Of a DNA stretch of 64,000 nt, positions 1 through 10,801 are shown piece by piece. The stretch is from Purshia tridentata (lineage: Eukaryota > Streptophyta > Magnoliopsida > Rosales > Rosaceae). The translations under genes and the position numbers were made by a program. The DNA lies in the NCBI GenBank assembly GCA_003254885.1, contig QANT01002684.1, positions 1-64,000 of the forward strand, in the 5' to 3' direction. Positions within the stretch are counted from its first letter, which is position 1. Each line of letters opens with the position of its first letter. The notes beneath the pieces are model-generated. The model was given only the letters and a program-made list of their open reading frames with translations. It had not been told where the DNA came from and searched no databases.

Positions 1-1297
1 GCGGCCACCTACCTACCAAACCTCTCTCTCTCTCTCTCTCTCTCTGTTTATGCTCTCTGCAATGGTTTTTTGATTCAACTACATTATCTCAAGGTACACT
101 TTTTATCCTTCTCTACTTTGATTTGTTCTTGTCAATACTAAACCCTAAAGAAAAGCTTGAAAATGGTTTGTGAAAAGCTTGAAAATCAGTACTACACTGC
201 GAAAATGGTTTCAATGGCTGAGAAGCAAAAAAAAGATTTGTGTGTTGATCGAATTAGCGGTGTTGGACCTGTTCTCCTTGATTTTTGGGTGTATATAGGC
301 ATCGATTAATTCCTAACCTTCCTTTGTTTTTATTGCAAATGCAAGATTCATTGAAGCTAAATGATGTTATTAGCCTTCCATGAAAACTTACTTGAGATGC
401 TTTGGTGATCATCTTCTTTAAATATTTATTATTACTTTTAGCTTAATAGTTTGCCTTAATTTCTACAGCTATTTACTTTTAACAAAATGACATATTAATT
501 TTGCTTTTCAAACGTTACAAACTTACACCAAACTCCAAACTTCTCAATTTTATAGTAGTATAGAGAACAATAGTGATAGCATCCCGATCAGATCAACCAT
601 ATATAAGGGCAAGGGTAAGAGTTTTAGCTCTAGTGATTTGAGAGGGGTATGATTAGCTTCATATCTCATGTGTTTTCCCATATCATGAAACGAATTTTAT
701 TTATTTTGATGTAATGTTGTAGGGGACGTGAAGGGAAAGTTATAGACTTGTAGAATAGTTCTTCTTTGTGTGTGGTTGGATATATGGATGATTGCCATAG
801 TCTCAATTTAACCAATGTACATTTGTCTCTGACCCAAAAAAAAAGTGCATGTGTCAAAATCAAGCAATTAGAGGGCAATTTGGTAGAGGAAATTAATATT
901 AGAGAGTTGCTCCTTGGGTTGAGACTGTCTTATTGGTTTATTAATTAACCCCGTTTGCAACTCTGTAGCATTGATTTAGATCAATTTGCATCATAAATTT
1001 TTCATTTTGTTCGGTGTTAGAATGGATGATTTTTACACAAAATGAAAATTTACAGTGTATATTAACATAAAACAAAATTTATATCCTAAACTGATACGCA
1101 ATCCAAAATTCATATCTTTTTAAGAAAACTTTTACATGTACATTATATCATAAATTCTAAAGTATAGAATTTTTTAGAAGGTCAATATTTCCACTAACAC
1201 TAAGACCTTGCATACGTGTTAGAGTCTCATTAGCTTACTTAACATTGGTGCTCGTTAATTCTCAAGATATGTTGATGTACTTTGGCACGAACTCCAC
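1..1297. other. Left-edge non-coding stretch
   Basis: No recognisable gene. It begins with a (CT)n run at about 23-45 that would suit a plant 5' leader, followed by a possible splice donor (CTCAAG|GTACAC near 95), so it could be the leader of a gene cut by the window edge. A 48-codon open frame from the ATG at 163 has no family I recognise. The rest is AT-rich. Confidence 0.4.
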
Positions 1298-1663
1298 TAG
1301 GGGTGGGCATTAACTCGTCCAACTCACTGCTCCGACCGACTAGTTGACTGTTTAGCCCTAAACCAACCCACCCCGATAGAGGCATCTCGGTGGAGGGCTT
1401 CATTCTCCATCGACAGTAGGCACCCAAGCCGACCCATGGGAGGTTTGCCAAGCCCATGAACCTCTTCACCTTCGTCTTCCTCTCATTCCTCAGCTTCTTG
1501 TCTTTATCTCTGTCTGATAATCTTCTCATCTATGTCTCTCTTTCGTTTTCCTCTTCACCTAATTTCAAACCTACTACCCCTGAAACCTCGACCGCTCCGA
1601 GCTAGCTCACTCACTCACTAACCTCAACAAGTTGTTCTACCCCGACTGCGGCCCACCCCTAGA
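1298..1663. mobile_element. hAT-like MITE, about 365 bp
   Basis: The ends are an inverted pair: TAGGGGTGGGC on the left at 1298 and GCCCACCCCTA on the right ending about 1661. This terminus is typical of small non-autonomous hAT elements in plants. The flanks ACTCCACT (1291-1298) and ACTCCTCC (1663-1670) match at 6 of 8 positions and may be a worn 8-bp target-site duplication. No transposase is encoded. The open frame on the minus strand inside it is incidental. Confidence 0.6.
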
Positions 1664-2090
1664 CTCCTCCATGTTTCAATTTGGCTTTGTGGATATTTTG
1701 GTTTGATAGTAATATAAAAGCCTAAAAGGGTTATCCTTTTTTGTTCTTTTTCTTTACATATACAAATGAGGGGAGCTTCTATCATGCAGAACTAGAATGT
1801 AAATTATGTGCAGATTTGTACTATTGACAGGTAGGAGGGACCCCCCAAATGCAAAAATGTTTTCTTGACAAAAAAAAAAAAAAAGGGGTTATGTTCGTAC
1901 ATATGAGCATTGCATGCTTCAATTAAGTAATACAAAAAATTAATAAAGGTCAAATATGAGGATTGCATGCGCCAATTAAAAAACACAAAAGTAAGAGAAA
2001 AAACAAAAATTCATATTACAAGAGATATGGTAAGTGATAAGGGCAAAACGGTCATATAAACGACTATATATTCTTAGCATCCGCAAGCAA
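1664..2090. other. AT-rich spacer and presumed promoter of the bHLH gene
   Basis: No coding region. It holds A-rich runs at about 1870 and 1980-2000 and, near 2060-2072, an ACTATATATTC stretch that could serve as a TATA element for the gene downstream. The CT-rich leader-like sequence after it (2100-2165) fits a transcription start near 2090-2100. This is inferred from composition only. Confidence 0.3.
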
Positions 2091-3455
2091 AGGCATTCCT
2101 TTAGAAATCTCTCCCAACACTTAAACAGTGAACTCTCTCTTCTCTCACAAAAAAAAAAAAAAACACCTCTCTTCCTCTGGTCCTCCTTTTTTAGCTGTAA
2201 GCGGCTTTCAGATCGTTCCAACCCTTTCAATTTGCACTGTAAGCCTCTGATCTTAATCCCTTATTTTTCAGTTTCCCAAGGCTTTTTTTTTATTAATTAT
2301 TATTATTTTTTTTGTCGATATCCTCTGTTTGATTTGCGAGAACAAGTACAGGAAAATAAAAGAAAAGATTTGGATCTTAGAATTTTGGTTATCTGGGAGC
2401 TAAGCAAACAGTAAACCCCCATTCAGTTTTTTTTTTATAGATTTTATAACATTTTTATTTTATTTTGGTCTGTATAAAATTTTATTGACAGGTTGTGGGT
2501 CTTGTCGTCTGTTCTGCTAGTGAGAAAGAAAAATTAAATTTTGGGGTTCATTTTATTTCATCTGGATTTGTTTTTTCAGCTGCCAAATTTTTATTTTCGA
2601 AAAGAATTGAGGAAGTGGTTAAGATTAAAATCTGAAATGTAAAGTTTTTAATTTCTTTTCTTTCCTTAATTTTTTTCTCAGCACACAAACAGAGTATTTG
2701 CCTTTGTTCTTTTTCTTATGAAAAAGATGGATGTGGAGAAGAATAGAAATGAAAGTTTTATTCATAATACCTGTTTGGCTGTGTTCCCAAGCTTACAGTT
2801 TTCAAACAAAAATAAACTAATTTTCAACATAATATTTTGATGGGTTTGCTTTTTGTTAGATCTCTTAATTCTTGGTCTTCTTGGGTTGAGATGTTTTCTT
2901 ATTACTGGTTTGATAAGTCTCTTGATCTTTTACTCATACATATGTACTCTGTGCAGGAAGGTGAAATACCCATAGACAATCAACTGAGCTGTTTGGATAA
3001 TTAAATATCACAGAGAAGAAAAACAACATGCTTTGGTTGAGTCTGTCAGTCGAAGTGTTTCGTAAAGTTGTGCACTTGAACTTATATTGTAGAGTTATTC
3101 TGTAAATTTTCATTGCATTGACTGAAAATTAATTTTTACACCCTTTTGTTGAATTTGATTCAACCTTCCATGGGATCGATACACGTTTTTGTTATTACTC
3201 CTGATATTTATAGGATTAGCTGAAGGTAGAAAGAAAACCCTTGTTTGTCTTGAAAGTTCAGAACCCCTTTTAGTTTCTCTTCTTATTTCATTTTATACCA
3301 GTCTCACAAGATAGGTCTCATCCGTTCCGGATCTTCATATCTAGCTTGGCCCCTTTTATTGTTCTCTATCATAATTTCCACCCATTCTGTATCTGTTCGG
3401 TCCTCTCTCAATAATCTTGTAGATTGAGTGGTGTCATCAAGGTTCAAGTGTAGTT

Positions 3456-3823
3456 ATGGTGTGCCAAGGAGCAAGCCAAACAAGATTTCGGGCATTAAAA
3501 CATGAAAGTGGGATTGCAGGGAGACCAACAATTATAGTTAGAGTGATTGCATGCTTTCAACCTTTGCAGGATTGCCAGGTTAGTATTACATACAGTAACC
3601 AACTTTCAGTTTCTTGATTTCTTTTCGACTGTTGACATGATCAACTGCCGGCGTATTTCATTAGTCTTTTAACTATGCTTTTATGAGAGTATGAATTATA
3701 GTCATTGCTTGCTACAGAATTATTCTTTATTCCCAAGAGTTCAGTTAGAAGCTAATACTGTTTTTTTGGGCTGCTATTTTGCAGGCTGAGTACTTCCGTC
3801 ATTTGCTTAAGCCTGTAACGTAG
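3456..3823 (+). CDS. Conserved 53-residue uORF of the SAC51-type bHLH gene
   Basis: This spliced upstream ORF lies in the 5' leader of the bHLH gene. The ATG at 3456 opens a frame beginning MVCQGASQTRFRALKHE. It runs to 3578, is interrupted by an intron 3579-3784 (CAG|GTTAGT ... GCAG|GCTGAG), and finishes at 3785-3823 with AEYFRHLLKPVT and a stop. The 53-residue peptide closely matches the peptide uORF conserved across SAC51-family genes. In Arabidopsis that uORF represses translation of the main ORF, and thermospermine relieves the repression, which links it to xylem differentiation. The peptide itself is the conserved unit, so the control is expected here too. Nothing in the frame is broken. 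Confidence 0.93.
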
Positions 3824-4065
3824 ATTGGTTCCAGTTTTTTAGTCATTTTACCAAGCTGGCATTTGTAGTATTTTATTCTGTTTGGTTTTTCATTCTTCAA
3901 AGAACCCAGAAAGTAATTGAACATTGCAGTTCAAAGCACCTTCAATCTCCTGTCAGGTATGGTACTATTTTGCTTATTGTTGTAGCGATGATAAACATGG
4001 GTGGCTTGAGTGATTATCTTTTTTCTTTTCTTTTTTTCTCATTTATAGGTGATCTTTTTGGTTGG

Positions 4066-5169
4066 ATGGTTAAGGCAAACAACTTTTGGCTTTTTCCACA
4101 GCATTCTGCTTGGCAACTGCCTGATTTGAATTGTATGAGCACATTGCTGGAGCCCAGGCAACAGGAATGTTTGCCATCATCTACAAACCAGGGCACTTGC
4201 CCATTTTCTGGACATATGGCATTGCCAAGGTCTACACTTTCTGGCATTCAGAGTCTGAAGGGTAAACTAACAAATGAAGGTCATGGATTGCTTCAATATT
4301 TACCCCCTCATTTGCAGACCTTATTTCCTCCACCAAACTCTTATCTTAATGGAAAGCAGTCAGCATTTTCTTGTGGATTTGGTGGTCAGATGGCTGTGCC
4401 AAATGAAAATCCAGAGTCTTCACAGAAGGGATTCTTCATTTTTGATCAGTCTGGTAATGAAACGAGGCTGATATATAATTCCGTTTGCCCTCCTATACAG
4501 GATCCATCTATTTCCAGTGCAAAGCTTCTTTATGATTATAATTCGCATGAGGTGGTACAGACAGCCAACATGGATCAAATTGATCCAAACAAGTACTTGC
4601 AAGAAGAGACTGGTGAGAATCACGTAATTGAAGAGAGTGAGATGCATGAAGACACGGAAGAAATCAATGCATTGCTTTACTCTGACAATGTTGATGATGG
4701 AGAAGATGCTGACAATGATTGTGGTGAGGATGATGAAGTAACAAGCACGGGTCATTCTCCAATAGTTCTTCAAGAGAATTATATAAGGAAAGAATATGTT
4801 GAAGATCTAACAGAGAAGACCTTTACTTCCAATGCTCCAAACAAAAGGCATAAATTGCTTAATGGTGACTACCGGGCATCATCACCAACGGAGACTATAA
4901 TTAGTTCAGTAAAACTGGATGGATTTCATGAGTATGAAAACGATAGGGAACCAAGCTATGCAAATGGCCAGACCCATGGAGAGGAAATAAATTCAACTTT
5001 GGGTAAGATGAAGACCAGAAAGGACAGGATTCGAGAGACAATTAGGGTTCTTGAGAGCGTAATTCCTGGTGCTAAGGGTAAGGACCCCATGTTGGTCATC
5101 GATGAAGCTATAGACTACCTGAAGTCTATGAAGCATAATGCCGAAACTCTGGGAGTGAGCTTCCATTAA
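4066..5169 (+). CDS. SAC51: SAC51-type atypical bHLH transcription regulator (bHLH143/145 group)
   Basis: A nuclear regulator of 367 residues in one coding exon. The N-terminus MVKANNFWLFPQHSAWQLPD is the signature of the SAC51/SACL group. The middle is acidic (DDGEDADNDCGEDDE). The C-terminal ~50 residues form the helix-loop-helix (KTRKDRIRETIRVLESVIPG ... AIDYLKSMK) with the weak basic region typical of this group, so it probably dimerises more than it binds DNA. I chose the ATG at 4066 because a 5' leader intron 3957-4048 (CAG|GTATGG ... TATAG|GTG) ends 17 bases upstream; the open frame 5' of it is intronic. A further leader intron, 2239-2956, is inferred. The conserved uORF at 3456-3823 predicts thermospermine-dependent translation. 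SAC51 relatives promote the gene programme opposing excess xylem. Which SAC51/SACL paralogue this is cannot be told by eye. Confidence 0.9.
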   Translation: MVKANNFWLFPQHSAWQLPDLNCMSTLLEPRQQECLPSSTNQGTCPFSGHMALPRSTLSGIQSLKGKLTNEGHGLLQYLPPHLQTLFPPPNSYLNGKQSAFSCGFGGQMAVPNENPESSQKGFFIFDQSGNETRLIYNSVCPPIQDPSISSAKLLYDYNSHEVVQTANMDQIDPNKYLQEETGENHVIEESEMHEDTEEINALLYSDNVDDGEDADNDCGEDDEVTSTGHSPIVLQENYIRKEYVEDLTEKTFTSNAPNKRHKLLNGDYRASSPTETIISSVKLDGFHEYENDREPSYANGQTHGEEINSTLGKMKTRKDRIRETIRVLESVIPGAKGKDPMLVIDEAIDYLKSMKHNAETLGVSFH

Positions 5170-7384
5170 GCTGCGCTCCTTACATTGTGTAGTATGCTGG
5201 TTAAAGGTAGGAGGGGGAAAAGGTGGTAGCCCAAGAATTCCTGGCTTGAATGATTGATGAATTTGAAGTCAGTATGGTGGCTTTGGTTTTGTGGGATCTT
5301 CTTCTGCCTTTTATGTTTCTCTTTATAATCTAGCTGTATATAATGGGCCAATAAAGGAAGCAGAGCATTGGGATGATATTGCACGCTGGGATGATCAAAG
5401 ATGGGTTTTGTTTGTTGACCAGGAATAATTATCTTTTTAGCTTTTTGGGTATTAAAGACTTAACCAAAGTCACAAAAGGATTAAACGCATGGGGGATACT
5501 AGTGGTGGCTGTGCTGTAAAATGAAGACCTTCTTTTCTTTTGAGTGTTGAGAACCCCTGTGGATTTAGTGCATGCGCGTTAGGTATCTCTGGTCCCACTT
5601 TTATTTATCTTTTCTGCTTGATTTTATTCTCTTGTGCTCTCCCACTCTCCTTTTATCCCTCAGACCCATCATGTTGGCATAAATTCTAAAAGCAAGCAAA
5701 AAGTTTCTGGTGTGGGGGAGTGTTTTGGAGGGTGAGCTATGTCTTTGTTTGTTGTTGAGTTGTGGGGCGCTTTTCTTTTTGATCAAATCATGCGGTAAAA
5801 GGTTGGCCTGTTTTACATGTGGGGTGTGGAAAGTAATTGCAGTTGTACAGTGAGCTGTATGGACTATGTGGTCTGTGAGACTAGGTTCTTGGACTTCTTG
5901 TGTATGAGTTGAGTGTGGATTTGCTTCTGCTGCTGAGGCTAGCTATTATGCCTCTGTCAGACTGAGTATAAATAATTTGGAGTGTGAAGGTGGTACTTAC
6001 TGCAAACCTTGGCTGTATTGTTGTTTGGATGTGTCTTTCTGTATGCTTGTAAGTTGTATGTGTATTTTGTTGGGAGATGAAAATAATGTACTGGGATTCC
6101 TTTTGTTTTACGGAGTTATCTTGTGATTTTCATAAATATTATGTGGGGACCGATGGATACGGATGTGATGTTCCTTTTGAATTTTTCGTTTTCAGCCCTC
6201 CATAAGCTTTAGAAAAAGTCTTGTCATTATTAGTATGGTTTTTTTTTCTTAAATAAAATAAATGTATTTCACAACTACGGTCGGTCGGTTTAATTAGTCC
6301 AGAACAAAAGTTTTTTCTTACAAATTCAAATAAAGAAAAATCAGAAATTTGTACTTAAATCATTCGGGTCTAGTTCTACTTTATAAAAACGCGTTTGAAT
6401 GCTCCCTATTATGCGTTTAATGCCAATTGTAACTGTTGGTTAGTTACAAGAATGTGTGGCTGTAGTTGATCAAAAATAGTTATTCTATTTTTTATATTTT
6501 AAGATTTTTTATTTTCGTTTGTTCGATCAAAAGTCACCATATTCAAGAAAAATAAACAAAAGAGACAATATATTTATGATAGCTTTTCTAAATTATGCAT
6601 TGTTTTAACCAAAAGTTGTTTTACATTATATGATACGTGCTTTACACATACTTATTAAAATTTATATTATGTGACATTTTTTTAATAAATTATCATTACT
6701 CTTTCTACTTTTTAAGGTAGTAAGTGTTTTTTATTTTTAAAATTTTATTTTAATTTTTATATTTTATAATTATATTTTTATTTATTAGATTGAATGAAAG
6801 ATATTTATGAGAATTTAAAATTTAGTGAAGTCTGTAACACTAAAATATCTCCTGATTTTATAATAGTAAAGATATCCACTCTCATAGTCTCATACATCCA
6901 AAAAAGGTAAAGTATACTTTTTAACTCTTTAATTGGTTCAATGGTTCAATTGAAACTAATAAAATTTCAAAACCAAAGAGTTAACATTGTTGAAACTAAA
7001 AAACAAATATAGCTCTTCGAAATAACAAACAAACTAATTTGAAACATTTAATAGAGTGCATGGATGAAAAGAGTAATATGCGAAAAGAGTAATGTACTAG
7101 CTAATAACTATTTGGTCTAGTGGATGACATCTTATCTCTTTTTGTTGAGTAGGTTTTAAATTCAAAACTCATGAACTTCAATAATAATAAAAACAATTCA
7201 ATGTACCTGTGAATTAAATCAACATATTCCTTTTAAATTAAATTTAAATTAAAAAGTGAATTAAAATACAAAAGTTACTTTTTAAGTACATAAGTTTGAC
7301 ATTCTTTGACGATTAAATTTTCCAAAAGGTATGGACGTTAAAAATCTTATAGCATTTATAACCTTTAAAAAATAAAATAATAAA
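5170..7384. other. 3' flank of the bHLH gene and AT-rich spacer
   Basis: The first 900 bases are T/G-rich and look like a long 3' UTR and downstream region. From about 6240 the sequence is strongly AT-rich, with no coding signal. The last ~500 bases before the next gene resemble the sequence upstream of 10802, so they belong to the duplicated block that carries the two secreted-peptide genes. Confidence 0.4.
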
Positions 7385-7768
7385 ATGAAAAGAGGTGTAC
7401 AAGCAATGGAAGAAAATCATCTGAGAGTTCTCATATTGTTAATACTGGGATGGATGATATTTATCCAAAATTTAGTGCGCGCAGAAGAAGTCCTCACTTT
7501 TTCTTTTCATCCTTTGCATCACATTCATCTTCTTCCACCCTCTCCAGTTGATGGGCTTGTTAATCCCTCTGAATATCTTCATTTTATTAAGAAGTGCAGA
7601 GAATTGACTCGTAAACTAATAGATTGTCTCGATAACGTTCCTTTGAAATGTCGAGATTATCTAGAATCAATTGAAAATCTCAAAGAGTGTGTCATACTGG
7701 AGATTGATTATTGTGTTATGGAATACGAAGCTGTCAGAAAAAGGCGAAGGAAACCTAGGTTGGTATAA
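7385..7768 (+). CDS. Small secreted cysteine-rich protein, family unrecognised
   Basis: Up to 127 residues in one exon. The likely start is the second Met (7406, MEENHLRVLIL), because the paralogue at 10802 conserves MEEN at the same place. A hydrophobic stretch (LRVLILLILGWMIFIQNLV) followed by RAEE reads as a signal peptide cut near AEE. The mature part has a His/Pro-rich section (HHIHLLPPSPVDGLVN) and five cysteines spaced C-x9-C-x7-C-x12-C-x7-C, then a basic tail ending KRRRKPRLV. The spacing lacks the CC pair of the ECA1/prolamin-like secreted proteins, and I know no family that fits. It is inferred to be apoplastic or reproductive; no function should be assigned. It is intact, and duplicated in tandem 3.4 kb downstream. 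Confidence 0.6.
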   Translation: MKRGVQAMEENHLRVLILLILGWMIFIQNLVRAEEVLTFSFHPLHHIHLLPPSPVDGLVNPSEYLHFIKKCRELTRKLIDCLDNVPLKCRDYLESIENLKECVILEIDYCVMEYEAVRKRRRKPRLV

Positions 7769-8476
7769 ATTTTAGATTTAGCTAGTATGAAACTCTTATT
7801 CTGCTTTCCTAGCTTCTTCATTGAAAAAAATTTAATATTCATAAACATGTATATATCATATGTGCATGCAACTCTCATAAGAGTTTTTCTTTTTCTTTTT
7901 CTTTTTTTTTTTAACTTTTTAAGCCCAAAACAAGAAATAGATTGAGAGGTTGGCCACTTGAAAAATGCGGTGATAGGCCAGTCCACGTACTTTTAAGCGA
8001 GCCTATTTACTTTTTTTGTTTTTTTGGTGTTACAATATAGTTCATGTTGAGAGTAAGGTAACAACCATCATTGTCACTATATATGCAACAATAAGTTATT
8101 GTCAATAACTATACAAAAATGATATTATAGATATACCTTTAGTGTCTTTTTCAAATATTAACAAGTCAAAAATTAATAAACCAACATAAAACACAACAAT
8201 TCAAGCTTATCAAGTTACATTCACTTTAATTTCAACAGTAACAATTATTATTACTGTTAGCCGGTGTAGAGTTCCTGTCGAACAAGAACTATCAGCTCAG
8301 TATGCACAAAATAAATAAATAAATGCAACTCCACTCCATACTGTGCAGAATTGGCGCTCCATATGTTTTAGTTTTGTATATAAGATTTCTGTATTATTAA
8401 GAACTTATTTTTGTGTTGCACTTGTAGTTGCAGGTTGTTTCTTTTTTTTTTTTTTTTTTTTNNNTTTTTTTTTTTT
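7769..8476. other. Spacer with poly-T tract and 3-bp assembly gap
   Basis: No gene seen. A CTTTTT-rich pyrimidine run lies at 7887-7920. A poly-T tract at about 8442-8480 contains three N at 8462-8464, so its true length is unknown and any open frame read across it is unreliable. Confidence 0.5.
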
Positions 8477-8650
8477 TTTTGTGCTTATTTTGTTTGTCTT
8501 GTGCAGAAAGAAAAAGGGCAAAAAGAGTTAAGCCCAATGGTGAAGTTGCAACGTATAATTAATTTTTGTGCTTATTTTGTTTGTCTTGTGCAGAAAGAAA
8601 AAGGGCAAAAAGAATTAAGCCCAATGGTGAAGTTGCAACGTATAATTAAA
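8477..8650 (+). repeat. 87-bp direct tandem repeat beside the assembly gap
   Basis: Two almost identical units start at 8481 and 8568 (GTGCTTATTTTGTTTGTC in both) and each end in GTATAATTAA. The units differ at one position (AAAGAGTTAAG against AAAGAATTAAG). The first abuts the poly-T/N gap, so this may be an assembly overlap rather than a true duplication, although the difference between units argues for two real copies. No coding potential. Confidence 0.8.
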
Positions 8651-9341
8651 GTGTAAATTTTGTACGTATGCGTTTTGGTGCCTTTAAGAAGAACACGTGT
8701 ACTCCTGCTCCAATTAGATGATGAATTTGGCAAATTTTTGCATTGGAGTTTTCTTCTTTTGTTATATAAAGAAAATTTTATTTTTGTACAAATGTTAAAT
8801 TGACTAATGTGGCGTTTACTTAAGTAGAAAATTTCAAGGACATAATTTGTTTTGGGTATTTTAGTATATATATTCATGTGAATGGTTTCTTTTAATCTAA
8901 TACAGTTACAAAGTACGTACTATGATGATATTCATGTGGATTTATGCAGTTTAGTGTTTAAATTTGCTTTTGTGTTGACTATTTGAATTGGATTTGAGAT
9001 TTGAAATTGCAAGTATTAAACATGATTGGATTGTTATTAGGAAATGAGAATGAAGTTTTGCAACTAATTTAATGGACGATTAACGTAAAGACATCTAGCA
9101 TTAAAATATAAAGACCAAATTAACCCTCATGCCTCATCCATAAGTTGCCCATCTGGTGCTAAGTCTTCATATCCGACATCTAAAGTCTGGAAATAATAGC
9201 TTAAGTATTCGATTCACGACCCTAAACCAAAGATCTTCAAAGATAATATGATACACGCCGGCCCTTTTGTAAATTTTAAAATTAAATGATAAATTAAGAA
9301 AATATTAAGACTAAAAAATCTGAACTTTATACTTTTATTTA
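8651..9341. other. AT-rich spacer
   Basis: No gene, RNA or clear repeat seen. The sequence is AT-rich, with scattered short open frames of no recognisable family. Confidence 0.4.
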
Positions 9342-10100
9342 CACCCTCATGCAAAACGGCCTCAATAAAGCACCATTCTACTCTATCATAAGCTTTTGCG
9401 CGCTATGTCAAGTTTCAAAGCCGCCTTCGGATTCCAAAAACTTCTTTTATTGCGAATGGCATGGATTGTTTCTAAAGCCACAATCACATTATTCACAATG
9501 TTTCTCTTGGGCACAAAATTACTATAATAAGTAATGGAAATAACAGAAGGATGAACACCTTTCAATCTATTAGCAATAGCTTTTGTGACTAATTTATATA
9601 TACCACATTACATAAGACGATAGGCTGATACTAGGAAACTTGCTTTGGAGTAGCCATTTTCAGGATGAGTGCTATTAGGCTCTGTTTGGAAAACATGACA
9701 AGTCTAAACAATACAATTAAAATAGTAAAAATCATATTGGGATGCAGCTTTTCTAAGAAGGTAGAGATGGTCAAAGTACGTCGAAAGTGAAAAAATTATG
9801 TCATGAGATAACCCATGTATTTGGAGGAGATAATTGTCCTGAACTCTTATAAACACTTTTCTTTACATTTTGTCATTTCTACATTTTCTTTCTTTACTGA
9901 AAAAATGTCTTATATTGATATTTTTACTAAGATTGTCCGAACTTGTCCCACCATCCAAACAAAGTCTTAGCGTATAATTTAAATCCTGAATACTGTAGCA
10001 CCCATTGGAAACCTTAAGGCATTTAGCAACCACATCATCACGAAACCACAATCTAAAACCGCTGATAAAAGAGAGAAGGCTGGCCATCGAATCCAAATAT
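9342..10100 (-). mobile_element. LINE (L1-type) reverse-transcriptase fragment, interrupted by a MITE
   Basis: Read on the minus strand, the sequence carries the fingers/palm part of a plant L1-like ORF2. From the right end: DDVVAKCLKVSNGCYSIQDL and NYTL, then after the inserted MITE IALILKM, VTKAIANRLKGVHPS, FVPKRNIVNNVIVALE and KAYDRVEWCFIEAV. These match the usual order of motifs (DDVV..., LIPK..., YK.ITKAIANRLK, FVPGR.I.DN, KAYDRVEW). Stops and frame changes show it is a dead, 5'- and 3'-truncated relic. It gives this interval its few open frames, which are not host genes. Confidence 0.85.
9678..9966. mobile_element. Tourist-like (PIF/Harbinger) MITE, 289 bp, inside the LINE
   Basis: The ends are imperfect inverted repeats. 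GGCTCTGTTTGGA...GACAAGTC on the left pairs with GACTTTGTTTGGA...GACAAGTTC read from the right. The flanks are TTA on both sides (9675-9677 and 9967-9969), the 3-bp target site of PIF/Harbinger elements. Skipping the element and one TTA restores the LINE reading NYTL-IALILKM, which independently fixes both boundaries. No coding capacity. Confidence 0.82.
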
Positions 10101-10801
10101 AGAACTAAAGTTTTTTGTATTTAAAAGTTCTTCATCTAATAACACATTTTGAGTTAGTTGGCAGAGGACAAAAATTACTTCTCTATACACTCGGGTTGGA
10201 ACCCTCCTCCTCCCCTATAAAAAAGAAGAGTGAACTCATATTTAGATTAATAGAAAACAGTGACATCATTTGATCAAAAAGTGTGATAATTTGTTAATTT
10301 TTGTGTGTACCTACGTAGCAATAGTTATAGAATATATTTAAATAGTAGTTTTATCTAATTTACGAGATTCTTGTTAATCAAACGTTACTTCACAGTTCAC
10401 TCATAACTAAAAGATGGGAAGTTTTTAGACTAAAACCTACAATATTTTAAAATTCAAAACTATGATTAATATTGTTCACTAAAAAGATATAGCTCCAACA
10501 ACAAGCAAAGAGATCTCTTGAAATATCTGGTAAATTACATGGAAGAATAGTAAATTACATGGACGAAAAGTTTACTTTGTAAAAAAAACAAAAAGGTAGT
10601 GTGTATATATATTTTTTTAACCACATCCAATGTACCGCTCTTCGATTAAATCAACATATATATTTCTTTTAAGTTACATGGTATAAGCTAAATTAAATAC
10701 ATAAATAAAATAAGTAATTTTGACATTGTGTGACGGCTAAAGTTTGTCAAAGGGTACATGCCTTCAAAAACTTATAGAATAAATTAACATTAATATTTCA
10801 A
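10101..10801. other. AT-rich spacer, right part homologous to the region before 7385
   Basis: No gene. From about 10430 to 10800 the order of short matching stretches (CATGGA(C/T)GAAAAG, ATTAAATCAACATAT, TTTGACATT.TTTGACG) follows that upstream of the gene at 7385. This marks the left part of a duplicated block of about 1 kb. Confidence 0.5.

Noticed and set aside
2034-2414. 126-codon open frame on the plus strand before the bHLH gene
   Set aside because: It lies in the CT-rich leader and first intron, with low-complexity F/S/K-rich translation and no family resemblance.
3970-4065. N-terminal extension of the bHLH protein
   Set aside because: It falls mostly inside the leader intron 3957-4048, and the family N-terminus is MVKANNFWLFP at 4066.
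8343-8656. Open frames reading through poly-T
   Set aside because: They cross the N gap and consist of poly-Phe plus the 87-bp repeat.
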